The notes beneath the pieces were generated by a model that was given only the letters and a program-made list of their open reading frames with translations, was not told the origin of the DNA and made no database searches. 46,219 bases of DNA from contig JAATFO010000067.1 in assembly GCA_015655145.1 (NCBI GenBank), forward strand, positions 1 through 46,219. Direction: 5' to 3'. Shown here one piece after another: positions 38,150 to 46,219 of this stretch; the first letter of the stretch is position 1; every line of letters starts with the position of its first letter. The DNA is from Enterobacterales bacterium. Its GTDB lineage: Bacteria; Pseudomonadota; Gammaproteobacteria; Enterobacterales; Enterobacteriaceae. Both the position numbers and the translations under genes were made by a program.

Positions 38150-39325
38150 TTATTGTGTAACCAGCCGTGCGCTGGCCGCAACCGCTAGCAACAACAGGGC
38201 GAGTGTTGTAAAAGCCGTTATCAGGCTGAACCACTGAGAAACAAAACCAATCAGCGCCGGGCCTGCCAGAATACCTGTATAACCGAGGGTTGTCATGGAG
38301 GAAATTGCCAGATTCACCGGCATGATGGTTTGGCGACCAGCGGCGCTGAACAGAATGGGAACGGTATTTGCGGCGCCAAACCCGACTAACAAAAACGCAA
38401 ACAATGAAACCCAGGCATAATGAATACTGACGGCAAGGAAAAGCCCGGTGGCGGCACACAGGCAACTGACGGTCATCACGGTACGGCGGTTAAAACGGTT
38501 AATGATTTTATCACCGCTCAGACGGCCAATACTCATTGCGACGGAAAATATCGCATAGCCAAGCCCGGCCTGAGCGGCTGGCAAGTCACGTACGTGGGTC
38601 AGAAACAGGGCGCCCCAGTCCAGAATGGCCCCTTCGGTGAGGAAAAGAATAAAACAAAGCAGCCCGAGAAACAGGACGCTGCCACGCGGAAATACCCATA
38701 ACGGCGTATTTGTCGGCGGTGACAGCCGGACAAGCAAATGTTTTTGGTTAAAAATAAGCAGGATAATGGCCAGTAGAGCCACCATCAGTATAGCTTGAGT
38801 GGGGGAGGTCCCCATCCACAGCAACAGGCTTACCGCGCCGGCGCCGGCAATGCCGCCAATGCTATAAAAACCGTGGAAACCAGACATCATGGTCTTTTTT
38901 GCCGCTTGCTCGACGTGTACTGCCTGAATATTCATCGCCACATCAAGAGTTCCCATGGCCGCGCCAAAAACCATTAACGCCAGTGCCAACGAAAGCGGTG
39001 TAGACAGCGCCGCCAGCAACGGTAACATCAAAATGACGATCATACCTGACACCAGGATCACTCGCTTACCGCCCAGTTTTCCAACCAGCATCCCGGCAAC
39101 AGGCATAGCAATAATGGAGCCGGCGCCAAGAAACAGCAGTAACACACCAAGTGAGGCGTCGGTCAGATGCAGACGTTGTTTAGCATAAGGGACCAGGGGA
39201 GCCCAGGCTGAGATGCCAAGCCCGGCGATAAAAAATATCACGCGTGTTGCCATTTGTGCCGCTAACGCGGGGGGTGTCGATTGTCGGGCATCCACGGATG
39301 TCATGTTATCTTTTTTTTTCAGCAT
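38150..39325 (-). CDS. MFS transporter (YbjJ-like)
   Basis: A 391-residue protein with 12 predicted membrane helices. Resembles the YbjJ branch of the major facilitator superfamily, whose substrates are not firmly known: it shows [63 protein letters not shown] (here TEGAILDWGAL) and SIGRLSGDKI. It sits between rcsD and micF/porin, which are next to each other in E. coli, so it is an insertion in that order. The start is unclear: ATG 39325 or the ATG at 39304; neither has a strong ribosome site. It lies 21 bases before rcsD and may be co-transcribed with it. Confidence 0.9.
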   Translation of the reverse strand: MLKKKDNMTSVDARQSTPPALAAQMATRVIFFIAGLGISAWAPLVPYAKQRLHLTDASLGVLLLFLGAGSIIAMPVAGMLVGKLGGKRVILVSGMIVILMLPLLAALSTPLSLALALMVFGAAMGTLDVAMNIQAVHVEQAAKKTMMSGFHGFYSIGGIAGAGAVSLLLWMGTSPTQAILMVALLAIILLIFNQKHLLVRLSPPTNTPLWVFPRGSVLFLGLLCFILFLTEGAILDWGALFLTHVRDLPAAQAGLGYAIFSVAMSIGRLSGDKIINRFNRRTVMTVSCLCAATGLFLAVSIHYAWVSLFAFLLVGFGAANTVPILFSAAGRQTIMPVNLAISSMTTLGYTGILAGPALIGFVSQWFSLITAFTTLALLLLAVAASARLVTQ

Positions 39326-39632
39326 GATGGGTGGGTCTTTTTATCACAAATGACGCTTGTTTAGAACGATCATCGTGTGCCGCCATCGACAAGCAGCAAA
39401 CAATAATTTTATTAACCAACTGAATAAAATCACATAATCATGATCTGGCATCCACGCATTGGGGGATTGGGAACGGGCGGGTTAATTATTTTCGGTTATT
39501 AACTAAGTGGATGTGTCGGCTATTATATTTATACAAAATGTGCGAAAATGAACAAATAATGTGGTTGTTGATGTAGGTTATTTCGCGTACATATTTAACT
39601 TTATCTTTTTGCAAATAGTGCCAGAAAAGAAT

Positions 39633-39729
39633 AAAAAAAGCCGAACAGTCTGTTCGGCAGGAATTAAGGATAAAACATCTCATTCGTAGTGAGTGAATGA
39701 AGGTAATAATAAAGTTAAATGATGATAGC
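39633..39729 (-). ncRNA. micF: MicF antisense regulatory RNA
   Basis: On the minus strand, a 97-base stretch starts GCUAUCAUCAUUUAACUUUA, near identical to the 5' ompF-pairing end of E. coli MicF, and ends in a terminator (GCCGAACAGACUGUUCGGC plus seven U). A TATAGA box lies about 7 bases upstream. It is divergent from the porin gene, as in E. coli ompC-micF. MicF represses ompF translation with Hfq. No ompF is in the window. Confidence 0.88.
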
Positions 39730-40049
39730 GGGAGCTATTCTATAGCCTGAACGGCCTCATGTTTTATCATTCAGTGCTCAAAAATGTAACATGTCGTAAA
39801 TGATTGAACTTAAATAATTATATTATTTTTTGATAATAAGTGCTATGTTTCATGCCGCATATATCGTTGAGAAGTTCCATTATAATTACATTTTGTAATA
39901 TATTTTAAATGGATTGAAACAGTTTCGGAAATTTAGTAGCATTTTCTCTATGGATTATTATGAGCACTGAATTGACAATGAGCTGCCGGCTGAATTTTAA
40001 ATATTCAGTACGCAGTGGCAAATAAGGCACATAACGAGAGGGTAATAAA
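39730..40049. promoter_or_regulatory. Shared regulatory region micF/ompC, probable OmpR sites
   Basis: This AT-rich stretch separates micF from the porin. GTTACATTTTTGAGCAC (minus strand, about 39776-39792) and ATTACATTTTGTAATA at 39885-39900 resemble the OmpR-binding consensus TTTACATTTTGAAACAT. An ompC leader with GAGAGGG precedes the start. OmpR sites are inferred from similarity and position. Confidence 0.5.
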
Positions 40050-41168
40050 ATGAAACTTCGAGCTCTTTCCCTGTTAGTCCCCGCGATGTTGATCGCCGGT
40101 TCGGCGGGTGCGGCAGAGATTTACAATAAAGACGGCAACAAATTAGACCTTTTTGGTAAAGTTGACGGCTTACACTATTTCTCTGACGACGACGGTACTA
40201 ATGGTGATCAGTCTTACTTACGTTTTGGCTTTAACGGCGAAACACAAGTCACTGATCAACTCACAGGCTATGGTCAGTGGGAATATCAGGTTGCTTTGAA
40301 TTCAGCTGAATCTCAGGGAACTGAAAACAGCTATACGCGTGTTGGTTTTGCGGGGATGAAATTTGGTGATGCCGGATCGTTTGATTATGGCCGTAACTAC
40401 GGCGTAGCATATGATATCGGGGCATGGACCGATGTGTTGCCGGAGTTTGGCGGCGATACTTATGGCGCAGACAACTTCATGTTCCAGCGTAGCAACGGTT
40501 TGGCGACTTATCGTAACAGTAACTTCTTTGGCCTGGTGGATGGCTTGAACTTTGCTGTTCAATATCAGGGTAAGAACAGCAGTTCTTCTGAATCACCGAA
40601 TGGCCGTGATGTTTTAGGTCAGAATGGCGATGGCTGGGGGATGAGCACCACGTATGACTTAGGTTCTGGTTTTGGTATCGGTGCAGCGATGTTCCAGTCT
40701 GATCGTACCACTGAGCAGAATGGCGGCACCTTCGGTACGGCAAACATTGCTGGTCGTGGTGATAAAGCAGAAGCGTATACCGGTGGTCTGAAATATGACG
40801 CCAACAATATTTATCTTGCCGCGATGTACACCAAGTCTTATAACGCGACGCGTTTTGGTTCGAGCGACTCTGACGTTTATGGCTTTGCAGACAAAGCTGA
40901 GAACTGGGAACTGGTTGCTCAGTACCAATTTGACTTCGGTCTGCGTCCGTCTCTGGCCTACGTCACTTCACGTGGCACCGATATTCAGGGCTGGGGCAAA
41001 CAGAACCTGAAGAAATATATTGATGTTGGTGCGACTTACAACTTCAACAAAAATATGTCTACCTATGTTGATTACCAAATCAACATGCTGGACGACAATG
41101 AATTCACCAATGCGGCCGGTATCAATACCGATGATGTCGTCGCGCTGGGGCTGGTTTACCAGTTCTAA
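40050..41168 (+). CDS. ompC: OmpC-type general porin
   Basis: A 372-residue outer-membrane trimeric porin. A 21-residue signal peptide ends in GSAGA, and the mature protein starts [16 protein letters not shown]. The L3 constriction loop has [10 protein letters not shown], and the C-terminus ends in the barrel signature VYQF. Repeating 16-strand pattern is evident. It is placed as OmpC by its micF neighbour and by apbE downstream; close paralogues (OmpF, PhoE) are less likely by context. The loop regions (for instance [14 protein letters not shown]) differ from E. coli, as expected for surface loops. Confidence 0.95.
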   Translation: MKLRALSLLVPAMLIAGSAGAAEIYNKDGNKLDLFGKVDGLHYFSDDDGTNGDQSYLRFGFNGETQVTDQLTGYGQWEYQVALNSAESQGTENSYTRVGFAGMKFGDAGSFDYGRNYGVAYDIGAWTDVLPEFGGDTYGADNFMFQRSNGLATYRNSNFFGLVDGLNFAVQYQGKNSSSSESPNGRDVLGQNGDGWGMSTTYDLGSGFGIGAAMFQSDRTTEQNGGTFGTANIAGRGDKAEAYTGGLKYDANNIYLAAMYTKSYNATRFGSSDSDVYGFADKAENWELVAQYQFDFGLRPSLAYVTSRGTDIQGWGKQNLKKYIDVGATYNFNKNMSTYVDYQINMLDDNEFTNAAGINTDDVVALGLVYQF

Positions 41169-41184
41169 GTGTGAATTTTTGCCT

Positions 41185-41206
41185 GGGGCGGCCATTGTGC
41201 CGCCCT
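41185..41206 (+). terminator. Possible terminator of the porin gene
   Basis: GGGCGGC at 41186-41192 pairs with GCCGCCC at 41199-41205. No T-run follows, so it may be only a stabilising hairpin. The rest of the gap to apbE (41207-41531) shows nothing I can name. Confidence 0.4.
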
Positions 41207-41531
41207 GATTAGCCGACTGTTATGGCGGCTTGCGTTTTTCGTCAGTATTCAGCATCCGTTACCCCGTTATATCTCCCCGCAATCAGCAGGATCCCGGTTT
41301 TCACTTTTGTGCAAAAAATGATGTGCGATGTTATCAACGCGCCAGTTTAGCCGCTGGCCTGCGAGATAACATGACTAACTATTAACTGTCTGCAAACTCA
41401 ACACCATTAGGTATAATCACGCGCACTTTGCACATAAATATTGCCTGCATTGCAGCGTGCTTCAGGTTAAACATGATTTATGCTCCGGCATATAAGGTTT
41501 TTTTATCAGAGTAGTACTTCAGCATGCCGTC

Positions 41532-42539
41532 ATGTTATTGGCGATATTGTCTGTTTCAGCGTGCGACCGGCCTGACACGTCACCGGGCGTACCATTGGTG
41601 CTGGAAGGCAAAACCATGGGGACTGTCTGGCGAGTGAAACTGGCAGAGGTCGACCAGCAACGCGCCACTGAGTTACGCCAACTGATCCAACAGCAACTTA
41701 ATGATGACGATCTCGAGTTATCGACCTGGAAAACGGACTCAGTGTTATCGCGATTCAACCAATATCAGGGGAATCAGCCACAAAAGATCAGCGCAAACAT
41801 GGCGGATATCATTACGCTGGCGCTGCGGATTGGCAGAAAAACCGACGGCGCGATGGATATTACTGTCGGCCCATTGGTCAATTTGTGGGGATTTGGGCCG
41901 GGAAAATCGCCGGTCAGCCCGCCCAATCAGGCACAAATTGATCGTGCGCGGGCGCAGACAGGCCTGCAACATTTGCAGGTGATCGAAACTGTCGCCGGGC
42001 AATACCTGCAAAAAGACGTGCCGACATTGTCGGTTGATCTTTCGACCATGGGCGAGGGATTTGCAACTGACCATCTGGCCCGACTGATGGAAAGCGAGGG
42101 CATCAATAATTATCTGGTCTCGGTGGGTGGGGCAGTGCTGACGCGCGGTCACAATGTCGGTGGCGCGGCGTGGCGGGTCGCTATCCAAAAGCCGACAGAT
42201 CGGGAAAATGCCGTGCAGGCAGTTGTTGATCTACAAGGCCATGGTATCAGCACCTCGGGCAGCTATCGTAACTATTATGAACAGAATGGGCAGCGGGTGT
42301 CTCATGTGATTGATCCGAACAGCGGGCGACCTGTTCAGCATAAACTGGTCTCCGCCACCGTGATCGCCACCACTGCGTTGGAAGCCGATGGCTGGGATAC
42401 CGGGTTGATGGTTATGGGGCCGGACAAAGCAAAGGCGCTGGCGCTGAAAGAGAAACTGGCGGTTTATCTGATCGTTAAACAGGAGGACGGGTTTAGCAGT
42501 TGGATGTCGCCGCAATTTAACGCCTTTATTCGGCGGTGA
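41532..42539 (+). CDS. apbE: FAD:protein FMN transferase ApbE
   Basis: A periplasmic lipoprotein that attaches FMN to threonines of proteins such as the Na-translocating NADH:quinone reductase. From ATG 41532 the product has 335 residues (E. coli 351). Motifs: LEGKTMGTVWR, MDITVGPLVNLWGFGPGK, SVGGAVLTRG, GHGISTSGSYRN, HVIDPNSGRPV and ALEADGWDTGLMVMG. The lipobox SVSAC would lipidate C11, but the N-terminus MLLAILSVSAC lacks the usual positive charges. One extra T in the 7-T run at 41498-41504 would join an upstream ATG (41474) and give a better signal (MIYAPAYKVFFIRVVLQ...), so the annotated start may hide a frameshift. The neighbour order ompC-apbE-alkB is conserved, but ada is missing. Confidence 0.9.
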   Translation: MLLAILSVSACDRPDTSPGVPLVLEGKTMGTVWRVKLAEVDQQRATELRQLIQQQLNDDDLELSTWKTDSVLSRFNQYQGNQPQKISANMADIITLALRIGRKTDGAMDITVGPLVNLWGFGPGKSPVSPPNQAQIDRARAQTGLQHLQVIETVAGQYLQKDVPTLSVDLSTMGEGFATDHLARLMESEGINNYLVSVGGAVLTRGHNVGGAAWRVAIQKPTDRENAVQAVVDLQGHGISTSGSYRNYYEQNGQRVSHVIDPNSGRPVQHKLVSATVIATTALEADGWDTGLMVMGPDKAKALALKEKLAVYLIVKQEDGFSSWMSPQFNAFIRR

Positions 42540-42641
42540 TAGCGTAGTCGCATATCGAGACTGTTCATCCTGTTTAGCTAAACCGGGCGCGTTTTATTCA
42601 CCGTCTGGGTGCATTTCGTCCTTGTTGTTGCAGGAGCCATC

Positions 42642-43274
42642 ATGCTTGATTTGTTTAGCGATGAAGCGCCCTGGTCAGAACCGCTGGCTGAGGGGGCAGT
42701 CATTTTACGACGCAGAGCGCGCGCGGATGCGCCGTTATTATTGACGGCGCTAGAGGAGATTGCCGCGCAATCGCCTTTCCAGCACTATATCACGCCGGGG
42801 GGACATCAGATGTCGGTGGCGATGACTCACTGCGGTGATTTGCGGTGGGCCAGTGATTCACGCGGTTATCATTATCACGACCACGATGGAACCCACTGGC
42901 CACCTATGCCGGATCATTTCCGTACGCTGGCTGTTGCGGCAGCAGAACAGGCTGGTTTTTCCCATTTTACGCCGGATACCTGTTTGATTAATCGCTACAC
43001 GCCGGGCGCGAAGCTGACGCTACATCAGGATAAAGATGAAAAAGATCTGCGTCAGCCGATCGTCTCCGTCTCGCTGGGCCTTCCTGCAGTATTTCTGTTC
43101 GGCGGTTTTACACGTGCAGACGCCACACAGCGGGTACTGTTAGAACATGGTGATATGGTGGTATGGGGAGGGGTTTCACGGCTACGATTTCACGGTATTC
43201 AGCCAGTTAAGCCCGGTATTCATCCATTAGCTGGGCCATTTCGTTACAATCTTACTTTTCGTCGAGCCCGTTAA
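42642..43274 (+). CDS. alkB: DNA oxidative demethylase AlkB
   Basis: A 210-residue Fe(II)/2-oxoglutarate dioxygenase that repairs 1-methyladenine and 3-methylcytosine. The iron ligands are H128 and D130 in LTLHQDKDE and H184 in RFHGIQP; the 2OG-binding arginines lie in the C-terminal RYNLTFRRAR. ATG 42642 is chosen over the upstream in-frame start because MLDLFSDE aligns with E. coli AlkB. In E. coli alkB is the second gene of the ada operon; here ada is absent and apbE is the upstream neighbour. Confidence 0.97.
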   Translation: MLDLFSDEAPWSEPLAEGAVILRRRARADAPLLLTALEEIAAQSPFQHYITPGGHQMSVAMTHCGDLRWASDSRGYHYHDHDGTHWPPMPDHFRTLAVAAAEQAGFSHFTPDTCLINRYTPGAKLTLHQDKDEKDLRQPIVSVSLGLPAVFLFGGFTRADATQRVLLEHGDMVVWGGVSRLRFHGIQPVKPGIHPLAGPFRYNLTFRRAR

Positions 43275-43340
43275 TGGATTTACGGACCGCCCCGGTAGAT
43301 TGTGCCGTTACTGAATATTACGCGATTTGACGACCGGTAG

Positions 43341-44075
43341 TTAACTGTCTGTTTCGCTGACGACAAACGACAAAATCTCATGCTGTTGTAACTGGAAACG
43401 GCCGGCGAATTCGCGACCCGCCGGGAAGGCGGCGGCAGCGGTTTGTGTCAGACGCAGAAGCGCGCGGCCAGTATTGATATCAACCATGGTTACTGCGGCG
43501 CTATGGAAGTCCATAAATTGCTTCAATTGTGGATAAATCGCTTTGTACAGACTCTCTTTCAACGAAAACACCAAACTGAGTGCCGTGGCGAAAGGCAGAT
43601 CAAGCCGCGCCAGCAACTGTAACTCTTCGTGCGAAATGATCGCCTCATGGAGACTCTCCGCTGTTTTGCCATCCATGACGTTTTCTACATCAATACCGGA
43701 CAACAGCGGTGAAGTGGTGGCCAACACAACGGCGCGCTGATGGCTGTGAGACAGTGAACCAATTACCGCCGGTGGCCAGACCGGCGCCCGGCTGGCATCA
43801 TTGGCCAGCAAAAAATCAACGATCCCCAGCGAGGCCATTGCCTGCCGCGCAGCATAACGACTGGCAAGGTACTCTGCGCGTCGTTTTTTGACGGCATTGG
43901 CCAGGTTTTTCGGTGCGCGAATTTGGCATTGTTCAAATAATCGTTCATCAAAGTGCGTGAGTGTGAAACGAATTTCTGTCAGGATCACTGCGGGATGATC
44001 ACTGAGCCGTGCCTGGTGCAACAGGTCAAAAAACGGCGCGTCAGGGAGAGCCAGTCTGGAAAAATCAGTGAACAT
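43341..44075 (-). CDS. 4'-Phosphopantetheinyl transferase (EntD/Sfp type)
   Basis: A 244-residue Sfp-type PPTase that attaches phosphopantetheine to carrier proteins. Motifs: VIGSLSHSHQRAVVLA (the IGSLSHC-like stretch), SGIDVE with the Mg-binding Asp/Glu, and FSLKESLYKAIYPQL. The type found in EntD (enterobactin) and related siderophore or NRPS systems. No synthetase genes are nearby, so its partner is elsewhere. Its adjacency to alkB is not the E. coli order. Start ATG 44075; good family length. Confidence 0.92.
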   Translation of the reverse strand: MFTDFSRLALPDAPFFDLLHQARLSDHPAVILTEIRFTLTHFDERLFEQCQIRAPKNLANAVKKRRAEYLASRYAARQAMASLGIVDFLLANDASRAPVWPPAVIGSLSHSHQRAVVLATTSPLLSGIDVENVMDGKTAESLHEAIISHEELQLLARLDLPFATALSLVFSLKESLYKAIYPQLKQFMDFHSAAVTMVDINTGRALLRLTQTAAAAFPAGREFAGRFQLQQHEILSFVVSETDS

Positions 44076-44166
44076 AGTGATGCGGGGTTAACTGTGCCGA
44101 AAAACAATTTAATCAGTGATTAAGATGAACTGCAAATGAAATGGGTTCTCCCTGTCGCGACGGTAT

Positions 44167-44373
44167 TTAATCATTGGGCGGAATAGCCAATCCTTTCAAC
44201 GAAATGATAAAGTGATTACGCCCTTTGGTGATTTTTGCGCCTCTTTCACACCAATAGCTGGCCAGGCGAAAGAAGTCATCACTGCCAATTTCCCACTCAA
44301 GTTCAACCTTATGAATGCCGGAGGACAACAGTTCTTCCGTGTCTTTACGGTTTTTGGCTTTTATGATGGTCAT
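44167..44373 (-). CDS. Conserved small protein of unknown function
   Basis: A 68-residue protein (opening MTIIKAKNRKDTEELLSSG, with ELEWEIGSDDFFRL, YWCERGAKITKGRNHFII and ending AIPPND). The sequence looks like a compact conserved domain with a mixed helix/strand pattern and one Cys. I cannot name the family. The frame is open to a GTG at 44388; ATG 44373 is preferred. No obvious partner: the neighbours are the PPTase (same strand, 92 bases away) and an AEC-type permease (divergent). Confidence 0.65.
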   Translation of the reverse strand: MTIIKAKNRKDTEELLSSGIHKVELEWEIGSDDFFRLASYWCERGAKITKGRNHFIISLKGLAIPPND

Positions 44374-44629
44374 GAAAAGATATTCCACTATTTATCATGT
44401 TGAACCCATAGCATAAGGCGATTTTATTGCGCTTTGATGAAACCGGGCAAACACACCCGGGGCAATATGACGCCTGAGCACTCAGCCGATAATGGGCGAT
44501 GTAATCCGGAATCATCAGAATAAAGCAAGCATATTTTCAATGAATGTATTTTGGTTTACTGTGTGCGGTACAGAAAACCAGGCGAAACAGTGCGCGCGGG
44601 CAGGTTGCTGGCGCAGTAAAGGGGCGGTC

Positions 44630-45496
44630 ATGGCGATATTTTTTCCACTGTTTTACCTGTTGGTTGGCTGGTTGGTTGGTCAGACATCATGGGATATAAG
44701 AACGCTGGCTTCCTGGCTGCTTACTAAGCTGGTTATTCCTCTGGTCATTATATTCAATATCGCCACGCATTTTCGCAGCATGAGCGGAATTATTATCGCT
44801 ACCGCACTGATCATGCTGCTGTTATTAGCCATCAGTCGGCTGTTCAGCCGTGACCCGGTGATAAATCTTTGTTTCTGCTATCTGAATATTGGCTGGCTGG
44901 GACTGCCGGTGGCAAGTGCACTGTTTGGTAACGATGCGGCGGTTATTATTATTGCCGCCTATGTGGGTAGCTCTATTTTCGGCAACTCGGTGGGGGCCGG
45001 GATGCTATCTGGCAGTGGGTTTAATGTAAAAAAAATTGTGCAGTCACCGCCCGTCGTGGCACTGGCTATCGGCATTATCCTGATGCCGTTCAGCACTGAG
45101 ATTCAGCGTCAGGGAAGTGGAATCTACGCGGTGGCAAAATTTTTAATGAGCTTTCTCGGCATGGCTATTTTGGGTATTTGGTTATCGAAAGTGAAGGTGA
45201 CCCGCCATGATTTTCGCCGAGAGTTACGTCCTTTTCTGCTACGGGCCGCAGTGATGGCCATTTTGATTACAGTACTGCTGTTGATTGCTCGGGCCTGCCA
45301 TCAGACATTGATCAGTGATAATCCAGCCACGCTATACCTGTTTTGCCTGTTACCGCCCGCCGCCAATATTATTGTTATTGAGACGTACTATCTGGGTAGT
45401 GGTCGCTCAGCGAGTCCGATTTCCTGTGGCACCTGTATCAGTATCGTGGTGATTGCGCTGTATGCCACCGTAGTGCTTGGTAGCCGCATGTTGTAA
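44630..45496 (+). CDS. AEC-family membrane transporter (auxin efflux carrier-like)
   Basis: A 288-residue protein with about 9-10 hydrophobic helices, resembling the bacterial auxin efflux carrier (PF03547) family, whose substrates are often organic acids. Conserved features: K-L-V-I-P-L-V-I-I-F-N near residues 30-40, NIGWLGLPVASALFG, VGSSIFGNSVGAGML, and LPPAANIIVIETYYLG in the second half, with Pro and Asn at helix breaks. ATG 44630 is used because AAAGGGG precedes it and the upstream sequence is hydrophilic. Substrate unknown. Confidence 0.85.
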   Translation: MAIFFPLFYLLVGWLVGQTSWDIRTLASWLLTKLVIPLVIIFNIATHFRSMSGIIIATALIMLLLLAISRLFSRDPVINLCFCYLNIGWLGLPVASALFGNDAAVIIIAAYVGSSIFGNSVGAGMLSGSGFNVKKIVQSPPVVALAIGIILMPFSTEIQRQGSGIYAVAKFLMSFLGMAILGIWLSKVKVTRHDFRRELRPFLLRAAVMAILITVLLLIARACHQTLISDNPATLYLFCLLPPAANIIVIETYYLGSGRSASPISCGTCISIVVIALYATVVLGSRML

Positions 45497-45558
45497 TACG
45501 TTCATGTGCATGGGCGTTGAGGTTGTTATCTGCAAAAACAATGGGCATCAGGCAGTAA

Positions 45559-45586
45559 GTCGGGACAGCAACCCCGGCTTTTTTAT
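45559..45586 (+). terminator. Terminator of the AEC-family gene
   Basis: GTCGGG at 45559-45564 pairs with CCCGGC at about 45573-45578 with one wobble, followed by TTTTTT. It lies at the start of the IS200 fragment. Confidence 0.7.
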
Positions 45587-46219
45587 GCACAGCCTCCCCC
45601 CAGCCTGGCTGGGGGTTCCGTAAAGCTTTCAGCTATAAGTCGGTGATAAAAACCCCTTTTGATTTGTTAAAACACCTTGCGGTCTGGCAACGGCAAAAGT
45701 TAAACAAGAAATCGAAAGGGGGCCCCAATGGGGGACGAAAAGAGCTTAGCGCATACCCGCTGGAACTGTAAATATCACAGAGTTTTTGCACCGAAGTACC
45801 GAACTACCGAAGGCAGGCGTTCTATGGAGAAAAACGTAGGACAACAGGCAGCATATTAAGGACGTTATGCGAATAGAAGAATGTGAACATTCTGGAGGCG
45901 GAGTGCTGCATGGATCACATCCACATGTTTGTGGAGATCCTCCCGAAAATAAGTGTGTCAATTTTTATGGGATACCTGAAGGGAAAAAGTAGGCTGATGC
46001 TTTATGAGCCGTTTGGTGATCTGAAATTCAAATACAGAAAGAGAGAGTGTTGGTGCAGGGGTATTCCGTTGATACCGTGGGTAAAAATACAGCCCGTATC
46101 CAGGAATACATAAAGCATCAGTTGGAAACGGACAAGTTAGGGGAACAACGCTCAATCCCCTATCCAGGAAGCCCGTTTAGGGGCCGTAAGTAACGAATTG
46201 GGATGCAAATGTCAGATAG
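45586..46219 (+). mobile_element. Degraded IS200-type element, left part to end of window
   Basis: The left end is marked by a hairpin CCCCCAGC (45597-45604) / GCTGGGGG (45608-45615), typical of IS200 subterminal structures that IS200 transposases bind as single-stranded DNA. The following tnpA pseudogene runs to 46193. The right end hairpin is not in the window. IS200 elements have no inverted repeats at their ends and make no target duplication. Confidence 0.75.
45728..46193 (+). pseudogene. tnpA: IS200 transposase TnpA pseudogene
   Basis: Starting at ATG 45728 (opening MGDEKSLAHTRWNCKYH) the protein matches IS200 TnpA, a Y1/HUH single-strand transposase. After about 26 codons the frame must change at a short insertion near 45795-45815 (CCGAAGTACCGAACTACCGAAGG). 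In the second frame CEW has become CE plus a TAG stop near 45873. The frame changes again near 46060 to give GYSVDTVGKN and the ending PYPGSPFRGRK, stop 46191-46193. The HUH metal motif is retained (DHIHMFVE), as is the catalytic Tyr in IQEYIKHQ. With two frameshifts and a stop, the gene cannot make a full enzyme. Confidence 0.88.

Noticed and set aside
39486..39683. 65-codon minus-strand frame in the micF region
   Set aside because: It overlaps the MicF terminator and has AT-driven, low-complexity composition; it is a chance frame.

Overview
The window is a piece of an enterobacterial (Enterobacterales) chromosome. Most of it is core genes whose order matches known Enterobacterales synteny: ybeM-tatE-lipA-lipB-ybeD-dacA-rlpA-mrdB-mrdA-rlmH-rsfS-nadD-holA-lptE-leuS-ybeL, then elaB-menD-menH-menB-menC-menE, then yfaY-ubiG-gyrA, then rcsC-rcsB-rcsD, micF, an OmpC-type porin, apbE and alkB. 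Protein lengths are close to those of the E. coli homologues. In E. coli these blocks lie in separate places, so the window joins them and drops many intervening genes. Small catalase, a chitin-active LPMO and a Sodalis/Pectobacteriaceae/Yersiniaceae-like flavour suggest a non-Escherichia enterobacterium, but the genus cannot be fixed from the sequence alone.

Region by region: 1-1500 is a decaying accessory edge. It holds the 3' end of an SfnB/DszC-like flavin oxidoreductase, a GNAT acetyltransferase with two 1-nt frameshifts, an in-frame deletion fusion to the back half of a DppB-type ABC permease, and a 174-bp MITE-like element. 1541-2755 encodes a nitrilase-family amidase and TatE. 2912-16958 (minus strand) holds lipoate synthesis, cell-wall elongation (PBP5, RlpA, RodA, PBP2), ribosome maturation/silencing (RlmH, RsfS), NAD synthesis, the DNA polymerase III delta subunit, LPS transport (LptE) and LeuRS. 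17196-24057 holds ybeL, elaB and the men operon, without menF. 24106-31503 has a catalase, yfaY, ubiG, gyrA and a secreted LPMO. 31872-38128 is the complete Rcs phosphorelay core (RcsC sensor, RcsD phosphotransfer, RcsB regulator). 38150-45496 has an MFS transporter, MicF sRNA, porin, ApbE, AlkB, a 4'-phosphopantetheinyl transferase, a small conserved protein and an AEC-type permease. The window ends in a degraded IS200-type element.

The most notable points are losses and remodelling rather than a new system: the GNAT/permease fusion, absence of menF (an ERIC-like repeat sits in its place), cobC and ada, an LPMO whose catalytic histidine is not preceded by a normal signal-peptidase site, a clear MicF homologue, an orphan 76-codon ORF at the usual cobC position, and the decayed IS200. 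I did not find convincing evidence of a previously undescribed multi-gene system. All function calls rest on reading the translated sequences against remembered families; no search was run.
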